Source: NORP240 sp046047495
GTDB taxonomy: Bacteria; Pseudomonadota; Gammaproteobacteria; Pseudomonadales; Pseudohongiellaceae
NCBI GenBank assembly: GCA_046047495.1
Contig: JBJOHV010000018.1
Span: 1 to 64,000 of the forward strand
Direction of reading: 5' to 3'
DNA: 64,000 nucleotides
The first letter of the stretch is position 1. Each line of letters begins with the position of its first letter. Under the pieces are notes generated by a model. The model saw only the letters and a program-made list of their open reading frames with translations. It had not been told where the DNA came from and ran no database searches. Positions 53,388-61,598 of the stretch are shown piece by piece. The position numbers and the translations under genes are program-made.

Positions 53388-54827
53388 TCACCCGGTAAGT
53401 AATGAGAGCTGAGCATGCAGATCATCACCATTGTCGAGACATCGCAGATCCAGAAACACAGCGCCATCATGCAATCTTCCCAGCACCGGAATCGGTAACT
53501 GTCGGAGTGATGTGGCCAAAGCCATTAAATTACCTTGGCCTTCAAACTCACTTTGAATCGGACGCAGGCACAATGCCCAGCTGGGCAATAGCTCTGTTGG
53601 GAGCGCCCCACTGCCTATTTGGCTCTGACAGGGCTCTAGAGTCACATTGATCATACCTCCAATTGCTGCCTGCACAGCGGGCAATAATTGGTCTCCGACG
53701 GCTTTGATTTCATCACTACGACGTAGCAAGGTTCTGAGTACAGGCAAAGTCTCTGGAAGCTCATCAGGCTTTCTGTACAGCATCAGCACTGCCCTAAGAG
53801 CTGCCATTGTAAGCTTGTCTACGCGAAGTGCTCGCTTCAACGGATTGGCATTTATTCTCTCCAGTAAGTCCCTGCGCCCAACGATCAAACCTGACTGAGG
53901 TCCTCCAAGCAATTTGTCTCCACTGAAAGTCACGATATCGGCCCCTTGGGCGAGTACCGCAGCAACAGTCGACTCCGTGGGTAATCCAAAACGCTTCAGA
54001 TCTACAAGAGCCCCACTTCCCAAGTCTACAATTAACGGTATCCGGGCACTTCGAGCCAACTCTGATAACTCTGGCACGGAAACCGAACTGGAGTATCCTT
54101 GTATTACGTAATTGCTTGTATGCACCTTAAGCAAGGCTGTCGTCCTATCACCGATGGCCTTGAAATAGTCCCGAACATAGGTTCTGTTGGTAGTTCCAAC
54201 TTCAATCAAAACGCAACCCGCACTGGCCATGATATCAGGGATGCGAAATGACCCGCCTATTTCCACCAATTCGCCTCTGGAGATGGGTACCTCACTGTCC
54301 TTTGCCAGAGTATTCATGACCAGCAATACAGCCGCCGCATTATTATTTACCACGGTTGCACTCTCGGCTCCTGTAAGTTCAATCAACAGATCGAGCACAT
54401 GCAGGTCTCTGTCACCACGACTACCGCTGGTAAGATCAAACTCCAACGCATGAGAATGAGCGGCAACCTGGTTCATTGCAGAAATCGCTGCATCCGGCAG
54501 TAGTGATCTTCCCAAATTGGTGTGAATACTCGTTCCAGTGAGATTAAAAACTGGCTTCATGGAATTCAGGTGTTTTTCTTCCACCAATGTCATAATCTCC
54601 CTAGATATATGGGGAATCTGCGCAATATGGCCGGATTGCCATTGATGCAATTCCGGAGATAGTCGCCCATTGATTATTCTATCTCGCCATTTCGCCAGCA
54701 CGGTACGTGCCGCCGCAACAACAGCTGGTTTTCCATATTTATCGATAGCTCCCACTAGCTCAGATCGCCTCAGGAGAAGATCTACCGCAGGCAAAGTCTT
54801 TAGGAGATCTGTTTGACTATCGTCCAT
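53388..54827 (-). CDS. selA: L-seryl-tRNA(Sec) selenium transferase
   Basis: A 479-residue fold-type I PLP enzyme. Recognisable SelA segments are FNLTGTSIHTNLGRSLLP, LEFDLTSGSRGDRD, VVNNNAAAVLLVMNTLA, EIGGSFRIPDIM and the PLP lysine in TFSGDKLLGGPQ. SelA makes Sec-tRNA(Sec) from Ser-tRNA(Sec) and selenophosphate in a decameric ring. The usual partner selB is not downstream: the convergent exporter gene ends 17 nt away. No selC, selD or selenoprotein gene is visible in the window. It is divergent from the dehydrogenase gene that opens the AT-rich island. Confidence 0.93.
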   Translation of the reverse strand: MDDSQTDLLKTLPAVDLLLRRSELVGAIDKYGKPAVVAAARTVLAKWRDRIINGRLSPELHQWQSGHIAQIPHISREIMTLVEEKHLNSMKPVFNLTGTSIHTNLGRSLLPDAAISAMNQVAAHSHALEFDLTSGSRGDRDLHVLDLLIELTGAESATVVNNNAAAVLLVMNTLAKDSEVPISRGELVEIGGSFRIPDIMASAGCVLIEVGTTNRTYVRDYFKAIGDRTTALLKVHTSNYVIQGYSSSVSVPELSELARSARIPLIVDLGSGALVDLKRFGLPTESTVAAVLAQGADIVTFSGDKLLGGPQSGLIVGRRDLLERINANPLKRALRVDKLTMAALRAVLMLYRKPDELPETLPVLRTLLRRSDEIKAVGDQLLPAVQAAIGGMINVTLEPCQSQIGSGALPTELLPSWALCLRPIQSEFEGQGNLMALATSLRQLPIPVLGRLHDGAVFLDLRCLDNGDDLHAQLSLLTG

Positions 54828-54873
54828 AATTGGCTCATTTTACAAATTTCGCAATTCCAGGTTCTACACCACT

Positions 54874-55824
54874 ATGCTATCAACAAAGAAAAAGACTCCA
54901 TTACTGATAGTCAATGACTTCCATAGCGATACTGTAGCCAAACTTGATGCCTCCTTTAAGACGTACAAATTGTGGAAGCTGAGCCCGCAAGCCCAGCATG
55001 ATCTGATCAAAAGCATCGAGAACCAATGTATGGCGGTGGCTACGGCCTCATGGTCAACGAATCCCATAATTTACGAATTACCACATTTAAAAATTATTTC
55101 ATGTTTCGGCGTTGGGGTGGATGCTATCAATTTTGATATTACTCGCAAAAGATCAATTGCAGTTACGAATACGCCTGGTGTTTTAAATGATGCGGTTGCT
55201 GACATGGCTATTGCACTAATTCTGATGTGCCAACGTGATCTTATAAATGCCAACGACTATGTAAGGGATGGTAAATGGCCGACAGGAGCGTTTCCTTTTG
55301 GCCATAGTCTAGCCGGAAAAACTCTTGGAATATTAGGCCTTGGAGCAATAGGTAACGCCATCGCAGTCCGAGCGCAATCTTTCAAGCTGAATATCGCATA
55401 CCATAACCGAAATCAAAAGGATGTACCCTACAAGTACTACGCGTCCATTCTTGAGTTAGCCAATTCTTGCGACATCCTTTTAAATGTTCTTCCTGGTGGT
55501 CGCGATACAAGGCGTTTAATTGGCATGCAGGTTTTTCAGGCACTCGGATCCAGCGGTGTTTTCATCAATATCGGAAGGGGTACGACAGTTGACGAAAAAG
55601 CCTTAGAGGCAGCGCTTTTAAATGGGGTAATTGCAGCGGCTGGTCTCGATGTATATGAAAATGAACCGCATGTCTCTATAGCTCTTAGACAAATGAAAAA
55701 TGCTGTGTTGCTCCCCCATATCGGTAGCGCAACAGTTGAAACACGTCAGTCAATGGGACAGTTGGTACTAGATAATCTTCTGGCTTGGGAGCGCGGTGAA
55801 TCGCTGATATCGCCTGTTCTCTGA
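54874..55824 (+). CDS. D-2-hydroxyacid dehydrogenase (NAD(P)-dependent)
   Basis: A 316-residue protein of the D-isomer-specific 2-hydroxyacid dehydrogenase family, with Rossmann motif LGILGLGAIGNAIA (about 151-164) and INIGRGTTVDEKAL containing the catalytic arginine. GLDVYENEP with the glutamate and LLPHIGSATVE with the catalytic histidine follow. It is closest in style to glyoxylate/hydroxypyruvate reductases; the substrate is unknown. Its first codons are A-rich. It is divergent from selA and converges on the cyclase gene with 8 nt between. Base composition assigns it to the AT-rich island. Confidence 0.88.
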   Translation: MLSTKKKTPLLIVNDFHSDTVAKLDASFKTYKLWKLSPQAQHDLIKSIENQCMAVATASWSTNPIIYELPHLKIISCFGVGVDAINFDITRKRSIAVTNTPGVLNDAVADMAIALILMCQRDLINANDYVRDGKWPTGAFPFGHSLAGKTLGILGLGAIGNAIAVRAQSFKLNIAYHNRNQKDVPYKYYASILELANSCDILLNVLPGGRDTRRLIGMQVFQALGSSGVFINIGRGTTVDEKALEAALLNGVIAAAGLDVYENEPHVSIALRQMKNAVLLPHIGSATVETRQSMGQLVLDNLLAWERGESLISPVL

Positions 55825-55832
55825 GGCCGCCT

Positions 55833-57239
55833 TCAATTCAGCAAATGGAAATAAACATAGCGCGCTTCGTTGTCGTAGGGAAGTTGGAAATCTGATTTAG
55901 AGAAATAACTGCTCTTTAGGTCAATTTCGACAAACAAATCTCGATAGACAGGGCTTAGCGAGTTATAGACTGTTTCTTGAATGATCATGATGTTGAAATG
56001 TTCTAATCCAATTTCTCGCGCATGGTCGCTTATCAATCTCCAAATAAGTGGTTGTTTGCGAAGCTCCTCATATTTTGCTGCTTGTATAAGTGCATCACCA
56101 AAGAGATCATATGATCTTATTCCTCCACTTTGGAACGTTCCCTGGACTGAGTTGTAGGCGAGTCCCATGGCCCCTTTAATCGGCCTTGAATAGCCAAATT
56201 TCTTAACCTCTTGATTGAATGCGGAGAACATCTCCAGCGCGGTAGATAGTGCGCTATCTGCCAGGGATCTTGCTTCTGTAGGTAAAAACGGATATCCCAC
56301 CGAGCTGATAAATCCGTCCCCGGTTTCTTTTAGGCGAAATGCCCTAGATCTGAGAGGATTGTGTTCGTAGCCTTTCATACAAATCTCCAGAAATGCCTGA
56401 AACACACCCATAAAAAATTCCTGCGTCTTCTCGTGTCGAATGCCACTTGACCGCTGAACATCAAAGACATTAATAATCGCTTTACCCTCTTTTAATGGCA
56501 TAGTGTTCTCTAGCTCATCTCCAAGTTTTATTTGCTCAAGTTGGTGAGGATATACAAGCTTAGAAAGTTGGTTATATAAATGCTGTCTCACGTCTGCTTC
56601 AGTTGCTTTTAAGTAAAACCTTGTCCGCATACTTGAGTAGAATATCCAGCTGAATATTAACCCTGCGAAAAACCCCTGGAGCAACTGAAGCCAATAGAGT
56701 GTAAAGAAATTTTGGTCAACTACTAGCAAGAACAATCCTGATCCAATAGTAATTGTTATATTCCTAATAATCGTAATGTAATATGACGAATGAAATGCAA
56801 ATGCAGTTGCCAGAAGAAGTGCAAAATTTATCTGCCCGGAAAGAGCCACTCGCACACTTTCAACATTTGACAAACTTCTCGTACCAACTAGAACAATGTT
56901 TAAAGTTAGCAAAAATCCTAGCATACCGCTTATAAGCACTATATCTAGAATTACTGGACTTTTTTTCTCAAGACTTGCAATTAAATAAGTTATAAAGGGA
57001 TAACTTACGACAATTAGTATGGGTATCGCATACGTAAATAATGTATATGAAAGGTATGGATTTTCTTGATTCGCGGGATGGAGAAATGTCATTAACGAAG
57101 ATACAGTCAAAAGGAATGCTGCAATCCTACAAGGCCAACCAGACAGCGCTCGCGAAGCTTCTGCGCTTAACTCAGCATTAAATTCAGCTTTATGGTGCTG
57201 ACAATACGCAGAATACCGATCTTCATTAGCGGTTAGCAT
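55833..57239 (-). CDS. Six-TM membrane protein with a divergent class III nucleotide cyclase domain
   Basis: A 468-residue protein with six membrane helices (about 36-54, 64-90, 95-120, 131-160, 161-177, 181-204), then a linker and a class III cyclase-like domain from about 250. Metal-site aspartates are recognisable as Asp260 (INVFDVQ) and Asp308 (KETGDGF). The GDxVNxAAR element reads GDALIQAAK (381-389), so the transition-state Asn is Ile385 and the Arg is Lys389. It may make a cyclic nucleotide with altered chemistry or be a regulatory pseudo-cyclase. The topology recalls 6TM receptor cyclases such as Rv1625c. It is divergent from the methyltransferase gene, sharing a 174-nt control region. 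Confidence 0.72.
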   Translation of the reverse strand: MLTANEDRYSAYCQHHKAEFNAELSAEASRALSGWPCRIAAFLLTVSSLMTFLHPANQENPYLSYTLFTYAIPILIVVSYPFITYLIASLEKKSPVILDIVLISGMLGFLLTLNIVLVGTRSLSNVESVRVALSGQINFALLLATAFAFHSSYYITIIRNITITIGSGLFLLVVDQNFFTLYWLQLLQGFFAGLIFSWIFYSSMRTRFYLKATEADVRQHLYNQLSKLVYPHQLEQIKLGDELENTMPLKEGKAIINVFDVQRSSGIRHEKTQEFFMGVFQAFLEICMKGYEHNPLRSRAFRLKETGDGFISSVGYPFLPTEARSLADSALSTALEMFSAFNQEVKKFGYSRPIKGAMGLAYNSVQGTFQSGGIRSYDLFGDALIQAAKYEELRKQPLIWRLISDHAREIGLEHFNIMIIQETVYNSLSPVYRDLFVEIDLKSSYFSKSDFQLPYDNEARYVYFHLLN

Positions 57240-57413
57240 GGGGTTAACTACGGCTTGTTAAATTGTATGGATTTTTAGTTATTGTTAAGTGATTACGTTT
57301 TGTCCGCAGTAATAATCGTAAAAATATAATAAATTATGAACCGCTGGCTTATAAGCTAACAAATTAACAAGTACTAACATTTGAATTCAAGAAACTTAAA
57401 CTGACTACGAGCA
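57240..57413. promoter_or_regulatory. AT-rich divergent control region with TTGTTAA copies and a palindrome
   Basis: Between the two divergent island genes: TTGTTAA at 57255-57261 and 57282-57288 on the plus strand, TTAACAAG (inverse) at 57364-57371, and a 10-base perfect palindrome GCTTATAAGC at 57347-57356. These could be operators, but in DNA this AT-rich short matches arise easily. No coding sequence. Confidence 0.3.
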
Positions 57414-58007
57414 ATGGAGCAAAGCTTGATTCACCTTACAATTTTAGCTTTATATACCACGATAATTATCAGCCTTGTATGGGCGAGATTCAATGTTTTT
57501 TACACTCCAAAACACCTTACAACGATAAGCGTACTATACGATTCGATTGTTTCTGTTCAAATTCTAGTTACGTATTATTCGTTAGTCATGGGAGCTCTGG
57601 ATCCCATAATTCCAATAGCATTTTGCATTGGTCTCTATACATGCTCACTCTACTTATTCTGGTGGTCCGTGTTTACTGCAAGAAATTTGGACTTTGCATT
57701 TAGTAACGAAGTTTCTAGAATTATTCGAACAGGGCCTTATTATTTTATCAGGCACCCTTTCTACCTTTCCTATACCCTGTCTTGGATATCAAGCTCACTT
57801 CTGTTTAACTCGATAGGTTTGTGGATTACACTCGGTTTGTTGGTGATCTTTTACTTCTTGTCAGCACGCAAAGAAGAGAAGGTTTTCAACGACAGCATGT
57901 ATTCAATTCAATATGCAGAATATATACGAAGTACTGGCATGTTTCTTCCGAGGGTTACACAATGGAAAAATTGGCTTTTAAAGTTATTACCAACGAAGTA
58001 TCAGTAG
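57414..58007 (+). CDS. Isoprenylcysteine carboxyl methyltransferase-like membrane enzyme
   Basis: A 197-residue protein with about five membrane helices and the ICMT/phospholipid methyltransferase C-terminal signature: RTGPYYFIRHPFYLSYTLS, then ARKEEKVFNDS followed by YAEYIRSTGMFLPR. The family uses SAM to methylate small or lipid-like substrates in the membrane, often a carboxylate. The bacterial substrate is unknown. The last 46 nt overlap the following gene in another frame, implying tight coupling. Confidence 0.82.
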   Translation: MEQSLIHLTILALYTTIIISLVWARFNVFYTPKHLTTISVLYDSIVSVQILVTYYSLVMGALDPIIPIAFCIGLYTCSLYLFWWSVFTARNLDFAFSNEVSRIIRTGPYYFIRHPFYLSYTLSWISSSLLFNSIGLWITLGLLVIFYFLSARKEEKVFNDSMYSIQYAEYIRSTGMFLPRVTQWKNWLLKLLPTKYQ

Positions 58008-58564
58008 ATTTTTTCTTAGAAAAGTTCAAAAACTATGTTGGCATTAAATTGCCCCTTGAATATGCAATAAACAACCAAGTTGTGGGAATATTCTTACACG
58101 ATCAGCTAGTTGGTGGCTACATACTTGCGACCCAGCCACAGTTTAGAAGCTTGACCTTTGTCCCTGACAAAGTGAAAAGTAACTCGTCGTTTTTTAGAAA
58201 AGAGAAGATTGACATGATGGAAGTTAACGGCCTGTGGATTGGGCCACAAGTCAAGACTGCAAAGCTTCAATTCTTAGTATGGATGCACCTTATGCTTGAC
58301 ATATTGAAGAAGCGAAAATCATATATCTTACTGATGAGCGACGCTCGCAATAAGAATATAGATTATATACACAGCTTGACTATGCCGATTCGCATATATG
58401 AAGGACCGCCGATATTAAGAGCGGGTGAGGAGAGTCATGAAACTGTAAGGGTGAGTTATACAACTCGTTATAATATTGCTAAAAACTTGCCTAGGTATTT
58501 AATGGAGTATCGAAGTCGCTCAATTAGATCTGAAGTTTCATCCACACTGCATACGTATGCATAG
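57962..58564 (+). CDS. GNAT/LuxI-like protein of the AT-rich island, unrecognised
   Basis: A 200-residue soluble protein starting MEKLAFKVITNE. The arrangement of DQLVGGYILA, a basic strand, EVNGLWIGP near residue 93-101, a long helix (KTAKLQFLVWMHLMLDIL) and IYEGPPI near 146 resembles the N-acyltransferase fold of LuxI-type autoinducer synthases (ExSR replaced by EVNG). The length is also LuxI-like. The conserved LuxI arginine is absent, so the assignment is a fold guess, not a family match. It overlaps the methyltransferase gene by 46 nt and is followed by a strong terminator. I do not know its substrate. Confidence 0.55.
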   Translation: MEKLAFKVITNEVSVDFFLEKFKNYVGIKLPLEYAINNQVVGIFLHDQLVGGYILATQPQFRSLTFVPDKVKSNSSFFRKEKIDMMEVNGLWIGPQVKTAKLQFLVWMHLMLDILKKRKSYILLMSDARNKNIDYIHSLTMPIRIYEGPPILRAGEESHETVRVSYTTRYNIAKNLPRYLMEYRSRSIRSEVSSTLHTYA

Positions 58565-58608
58565 ATAGGTATACACATCTAACTTAAGGCAGTATTAAAC
58601 CGATTTAC

Positions 58609-58637
58609 CCTCCTCCCATGATATGGGAGGAGGTTTT
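58609..58637 (+). terminator. Strong rho-independent terminator closing the AT-rich island
   Basis: An uninterrupted 11-bp stem (58609-58619 with 58623-58633), three-base loop GAT, then TTTT. It ends the methyltransferase/GNAT unit. Confidence 0.9.
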
Positions 58638-58783
58638 GATTATCAGAGCTGTGTTTAGTCTAGAATTTGGTTTCTTTATATCTTGGTCATCCCATTTCTG
58701 ATATTACTTATAAGCTAGATTTTGCCCCTTTTCTGCTTTATTCTCCCGGTTCATTTTGCCGTCAATTTCGGTATTCATTTGCT

Positions 58784-58811
58784 TTGATTGGCGTTCAGGT
58801 TGGATTATTAA
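58784..58811 (+). promoter_or_regulatory. Candidate ppdK promoter
   Basis: TTGATT (58784-58789), 16-base spacer, TATTAA (58806-58811), four of six matches each; initiation would be about 18 nt before the ppdK ATG. The rest of the 58638-58835 leader is AT-rich and holds nothing else that I can identify. Confidence 0.4.
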
Positions 58812-58835
58812 GTAGGTTTAATCGCAGATCAGGTT

Positions 58836-61583
58836 ATGAAAAAGAGCTCGAGATCGTCCTCAAATCGTAATTCTTCATCAAAAGCCGGGAAAAAGTATGT
58901 TTTTGCCTTTGGCCAGCATACGGATGGTAACGCTGCTATGCGTGCTCTTCTGGGCGGCAAGGGGGCTAATCTGGCGGAAATGGCCTCTATAGGCTTGCCA
59001 GTACCTCCGGGATTTACAATAAGCACTGAGGTCTGTACGTATTACTATGACCACGACAGACGCTATCCACCCTCTCTTTTAAAGGACGTCGAGTCCTCTA
59101 TCCACTCTATAGAACGGCAGATTGGTAAGGTATTCGGGTCAAGAGATAACCCCTTATTGGTGTCTGTCCGTTCGGGCGCCAGAGATTCCATGCCCGGAAT
59201 GATGGATACGATTCTCAATTTGGGACTCAACGACGAGACCGTTGAGGGCTTGGCAACAGTGTCCGGCAACCCCCGTTTTGCCTGGGATTGTTATCGTCGG
59301 TTTATACAGATGTATGGGGACGTCGTAATGGGCGTCCAGCCTCAAAATGAGGAAGATGAGGAGCCATTTCACGCTGTTCTCGAGACCCTCAAGCTTTCAC
59401 ATGGCGTTCACCTGGACCGTGATTTAACAACGCCCCAACTCAAGGAACTGGTTAAAAAATTCAAGTCCCTGATCAAGAAAAGAACCGGAAAGGCATTTCC
59501 CCAGGATGTCATGGAGCAACTGTGGGGAGCCATCAGCGCCGTTTTTGGCTCCTGGAAAAACCCACGAGCAATCGTTTACCGCCAGCAATACGGCATACCC
59601 GCTGAATGGGGTACGGCGGTAAATGTGCAGGCCATGGTATTTGGCAACGCAGGTGATGACAGCGCCACGGGGGTCGCTTTTACCCGTGACCCTGCCAATG
59701 GCGAAAAAGTGTTTTATGGTGAATACCTTATCAATGCCCAGGGTGAAGATGTTGTTGCCGGTGTACGCACACCCCATGCAATTGCCGATATGGCAAAGGA
59801 ATTACCCCTGAATTTCAAAGACTTGGAGCGCGTCAGAACAAAGCTGGAAAAGCACTTCAAGGACATGCAGGATTTCGAGTTCACGATCGAGAGCGGGAAG
59901 CTTTACATCCTGCAGACACGTAACGGCAAACGCACTGGCATGGCTGCCGTTCGAATCGCCGTAGAGATGCAACGTGAACGCATGATGAGCCAGGAGACGG
60001 CTCTTTTAAAGATTCCCGCCGAATCCATAGATTCCCTTTTGGTCCCGGTTTTTGATACCAAGGCGCTGAAAGCTGCCACTGTAATCGGAACCGGATTACC
60101 GGCTGGTCCGGGAGCAGCCACGGGACGCATCGCATTTAGCGCCCTCGCTGCAGAGCAGGAAATCAGAAAAGGCAATAAAGTGGTTCTGTGCCGGACAGAA
60201 ACCTCCCCCGAGGATCTGAAGGGAATGTTGCATTCCCAGGGAATCCTCACTTCTCGAGGCGGTGTATCCTCCCATGCAGCTCTGGTTGCACGTCAGCTCG
60301 GCAAAGTATGCGTTTGCGGCGCCAGTGAGGTAATTATCAATTACGAGCGAAAGACCCTTACCGCCGGCAAGGTGGTACTCAATGAGGGCGACTACATATC
60401 CATCGATGGCACCACGGGAGCAATTTACAAGGGCATGATAGAAAGCGCACCGTCCGAGGTCAAAAGGGTACTCGAAGGTCGCTTGAAACCGGATCGCAGT
60501 TATACCTACGAACTCTTCCAGACTGTCATGAATTGGTCGGACAAGTATCGCAGGCTGAGAATTCGAACCAATGCCGACACACCAGCGATGGCTCGCCAAG
60601 CTGTGTCCTTTGGGGCTGAGGGTATTGGACTTTGCCGTACTGAACATATGTTCTTTGAAGGTAATCGCATCGACTTCATGCGCCAGATGATTTTGGCTGT
60701 CGATGAAGTGGAAAGACGTGCTGCACTCAGGAAACTATTGCCGTTTCAGAAGAAAGACTTCATTGGATTGTTCAAGGAGATGAATGGCAAGCCGGTAACT
60801 ATTCGCTTACTTGACCCTCCGCTTCATGAATTTCTGCCCCATGACGATGTGGTTCGTCGCCAACTGGCAGACAAACTGGGAGTTCCACTGGAATTCATTA
60901 TTGAACGCATTAAAGCGCTGCACGAAGAAAACCCCATGCTCGGCTGCAGGGGCTGTCGCCTGGGAATCCTGCACCCTGAAATCACAGAAATGCAGTCACG
61001 CGCCATATTCGAAGCAGCTGCACAAGTCCTGAAAGCCAAGAAAAAGATCAAGGTAAAGCCGGAAATCATGATCCCCCTGGTGGGATTCAAGGCTGAACTG
61101 GCGGATCAGCTTAAAATCGTCCACCGTGTAGCCAGCGAAGTCATGCGGAAAACCGGTGTCAGTATCGACTATCTGGTTGGCACAATGGTCGAAGTCCCCC
61201 GCGCCGCAATTACGGCGAATGAGATTGCAGAAGAAGCAGATTTTTTCAGTTTCGGCACCAATGACCTGACACAGACAACTTTGGGTCTGAGTCGTGATGA
61301 CATGGGTTTGTTCTACGATGCCTATTCCAAAAAAGAGATATACAACCAGAACCCGTTCGCCAGCATTGACCAGACCGGAGTGGGCCGCCTAATGAAATTT
61401 GCGGTTGAAAACGGCAAGCGGGTCAAGCCTGGCTTGAAACTGGGAATCTGCGGAGAACATGCCGGCGATCCGTCATCGATTGATTTCTGTCACCAGCTTG
61501 GGCTTGATTACGTGAGCTGCTCGCCGCCCCGGGTTCCTGTTGCACGACTGGCCGCAGCCCAGGCTGCATTGCGAAACAAATAG
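58836..61583 (+). CDS. ppdK: Pyruvate, phosphate dikinase
   Basis: A 915-residue three-domain enzyme interconverting pyruvate + ATP + Pi and PEP + AMP + PPi. It has the N-terminal nucleotide-binding segment GGKGANLAEMASIGLPVPPG, swivelling phosphohistidine His480 (GGVSSHAALVAR), and the C-terminal PEP/pyruvate barrel with GTNDLTQTTLG and catalytic Cys872 (GICGEHAGDP). A Ser/Lys-rich N-terminal tail of about 18 residues precedes the domain. No PPDK regulatory kinase gene (DUF299) is adjacent. With the membrane pyrophosphatase at 23-25 kb, the cell has two enzymes that gain from pyrophosphate. Confidence 0.96.
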   Translation: MKKSSRSSSNRNSSSKAGKKYVFAFGQHTDGNAAMRALLGGKGANLAEMASIGLPVPPGFTISTEVCTYYYDHDRRYPPSLLKDVESSIHSIERQIGKVFGSRDNPLLVSVRSGARDSMPGMMDTILNLGLNDETVEGLATVSGNPRFAWDCYRRFIQMYGDVVMGVQPQNEEDEEPFHAVLETLKLSHGVHLDRDLTTPQLKELVKKFKSLIKKRTGKAFPQDVMEQLWGAISAVFGSWKNPRAIVYRQQYGIPAEWGTAVNVQAMVFGNAGDDSATGVAFTRDPANGEKVFYGEYLINAQGEDVVAGVRTPHAIADMAKELPLNFKDLERVRTKLEKHFKDMQDFEFTIESGKLYILQTRNGKRTGMAAVRIAVEMQRERMMSQETALLKIPAESIDSLLVPVFDTKALKAATVIGTGLPAGPGAATGRIAFSALAAEQEIRKGNKVVLCRTETSPEDLKGMLHSQGILTSRGGVSSHAALVARQLGKVCVCGASEVIINYERKTLTAGKVVLNEGDYISIDGTTGAIYKGMIESAPSEVKRVLEGRLKPDRSYTYELFQTVMNWSDKYRRLRIRTNADTPAMARQAVSFGAEGIGLCRTEHMFFEGNRIDFMRQMILAVDEVERRAALRKLLPFQKKDFIGLFKEMNGKPVTIRLLDPPLHEFLPHDDVVRRQLADKLGVPLEFIIERIKALHEENPMLGCRGCRLGILHPEITEMQSRAIFEAAAQVLKAKKKIKVKPEIMIPLVGFKAELADQLKIVHRVASEVMRKTGVSIDYLVGTMVEVPRAAITANEIAEEADFFSFGTNDLTQTTLGLSRDDMGLFYDAYSKKEIYNQNPFASIDQTGVGRLMKFAVENGKRVKPGLKLGICGEHAGDPSSIDFCHQLGLDYVSCSPPRVPVARLAAAQAALRNK

Positions 61584-61598
61584 GCTGATGGCCTAGGG

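Larger units (their letters stand above)
54828..58640. other. AT-rich genomic island between selA and ppdK
   Basis: Base composition changes clearly from selA (near 50 % GC by eye) to this 3.8-kb stretch, which has many A/T runs, codons such as AAA, ATA and TTA, and long AT-rich spacers. It returns to normal at ppdK. Four genes lie inside: a dehydrogenase, a membrane cyclase-like protein, a membrane methyltransferase and a GNAT-like protein. No integrase, tRNA or direct repeat marks the edges. Likely acquired by transfer; the boundaries are approximate. Confidence 0.6.

Noticed and set aside
55833..58564. The island as a Pycsar-type phage-defence operon
   Set aside because: The cyclase-like gene is divergent from its neighbours, and neither neighbour looks like a TIR, membrane-pore or other known Pycsar effector.
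58667..58870. Short plus-strand open frame before ppdK
   Set aside because: Non-ATG start, no ribosome-binding site, overlaps the ppdK start in another frame, and spans the likely ppdK promoter.
61581..61596. Short hairpin TAGGC/GCCTA between ppdK and the M48 gene as a terminator
   Set aside because: Only five base pairs and no T run on either side.
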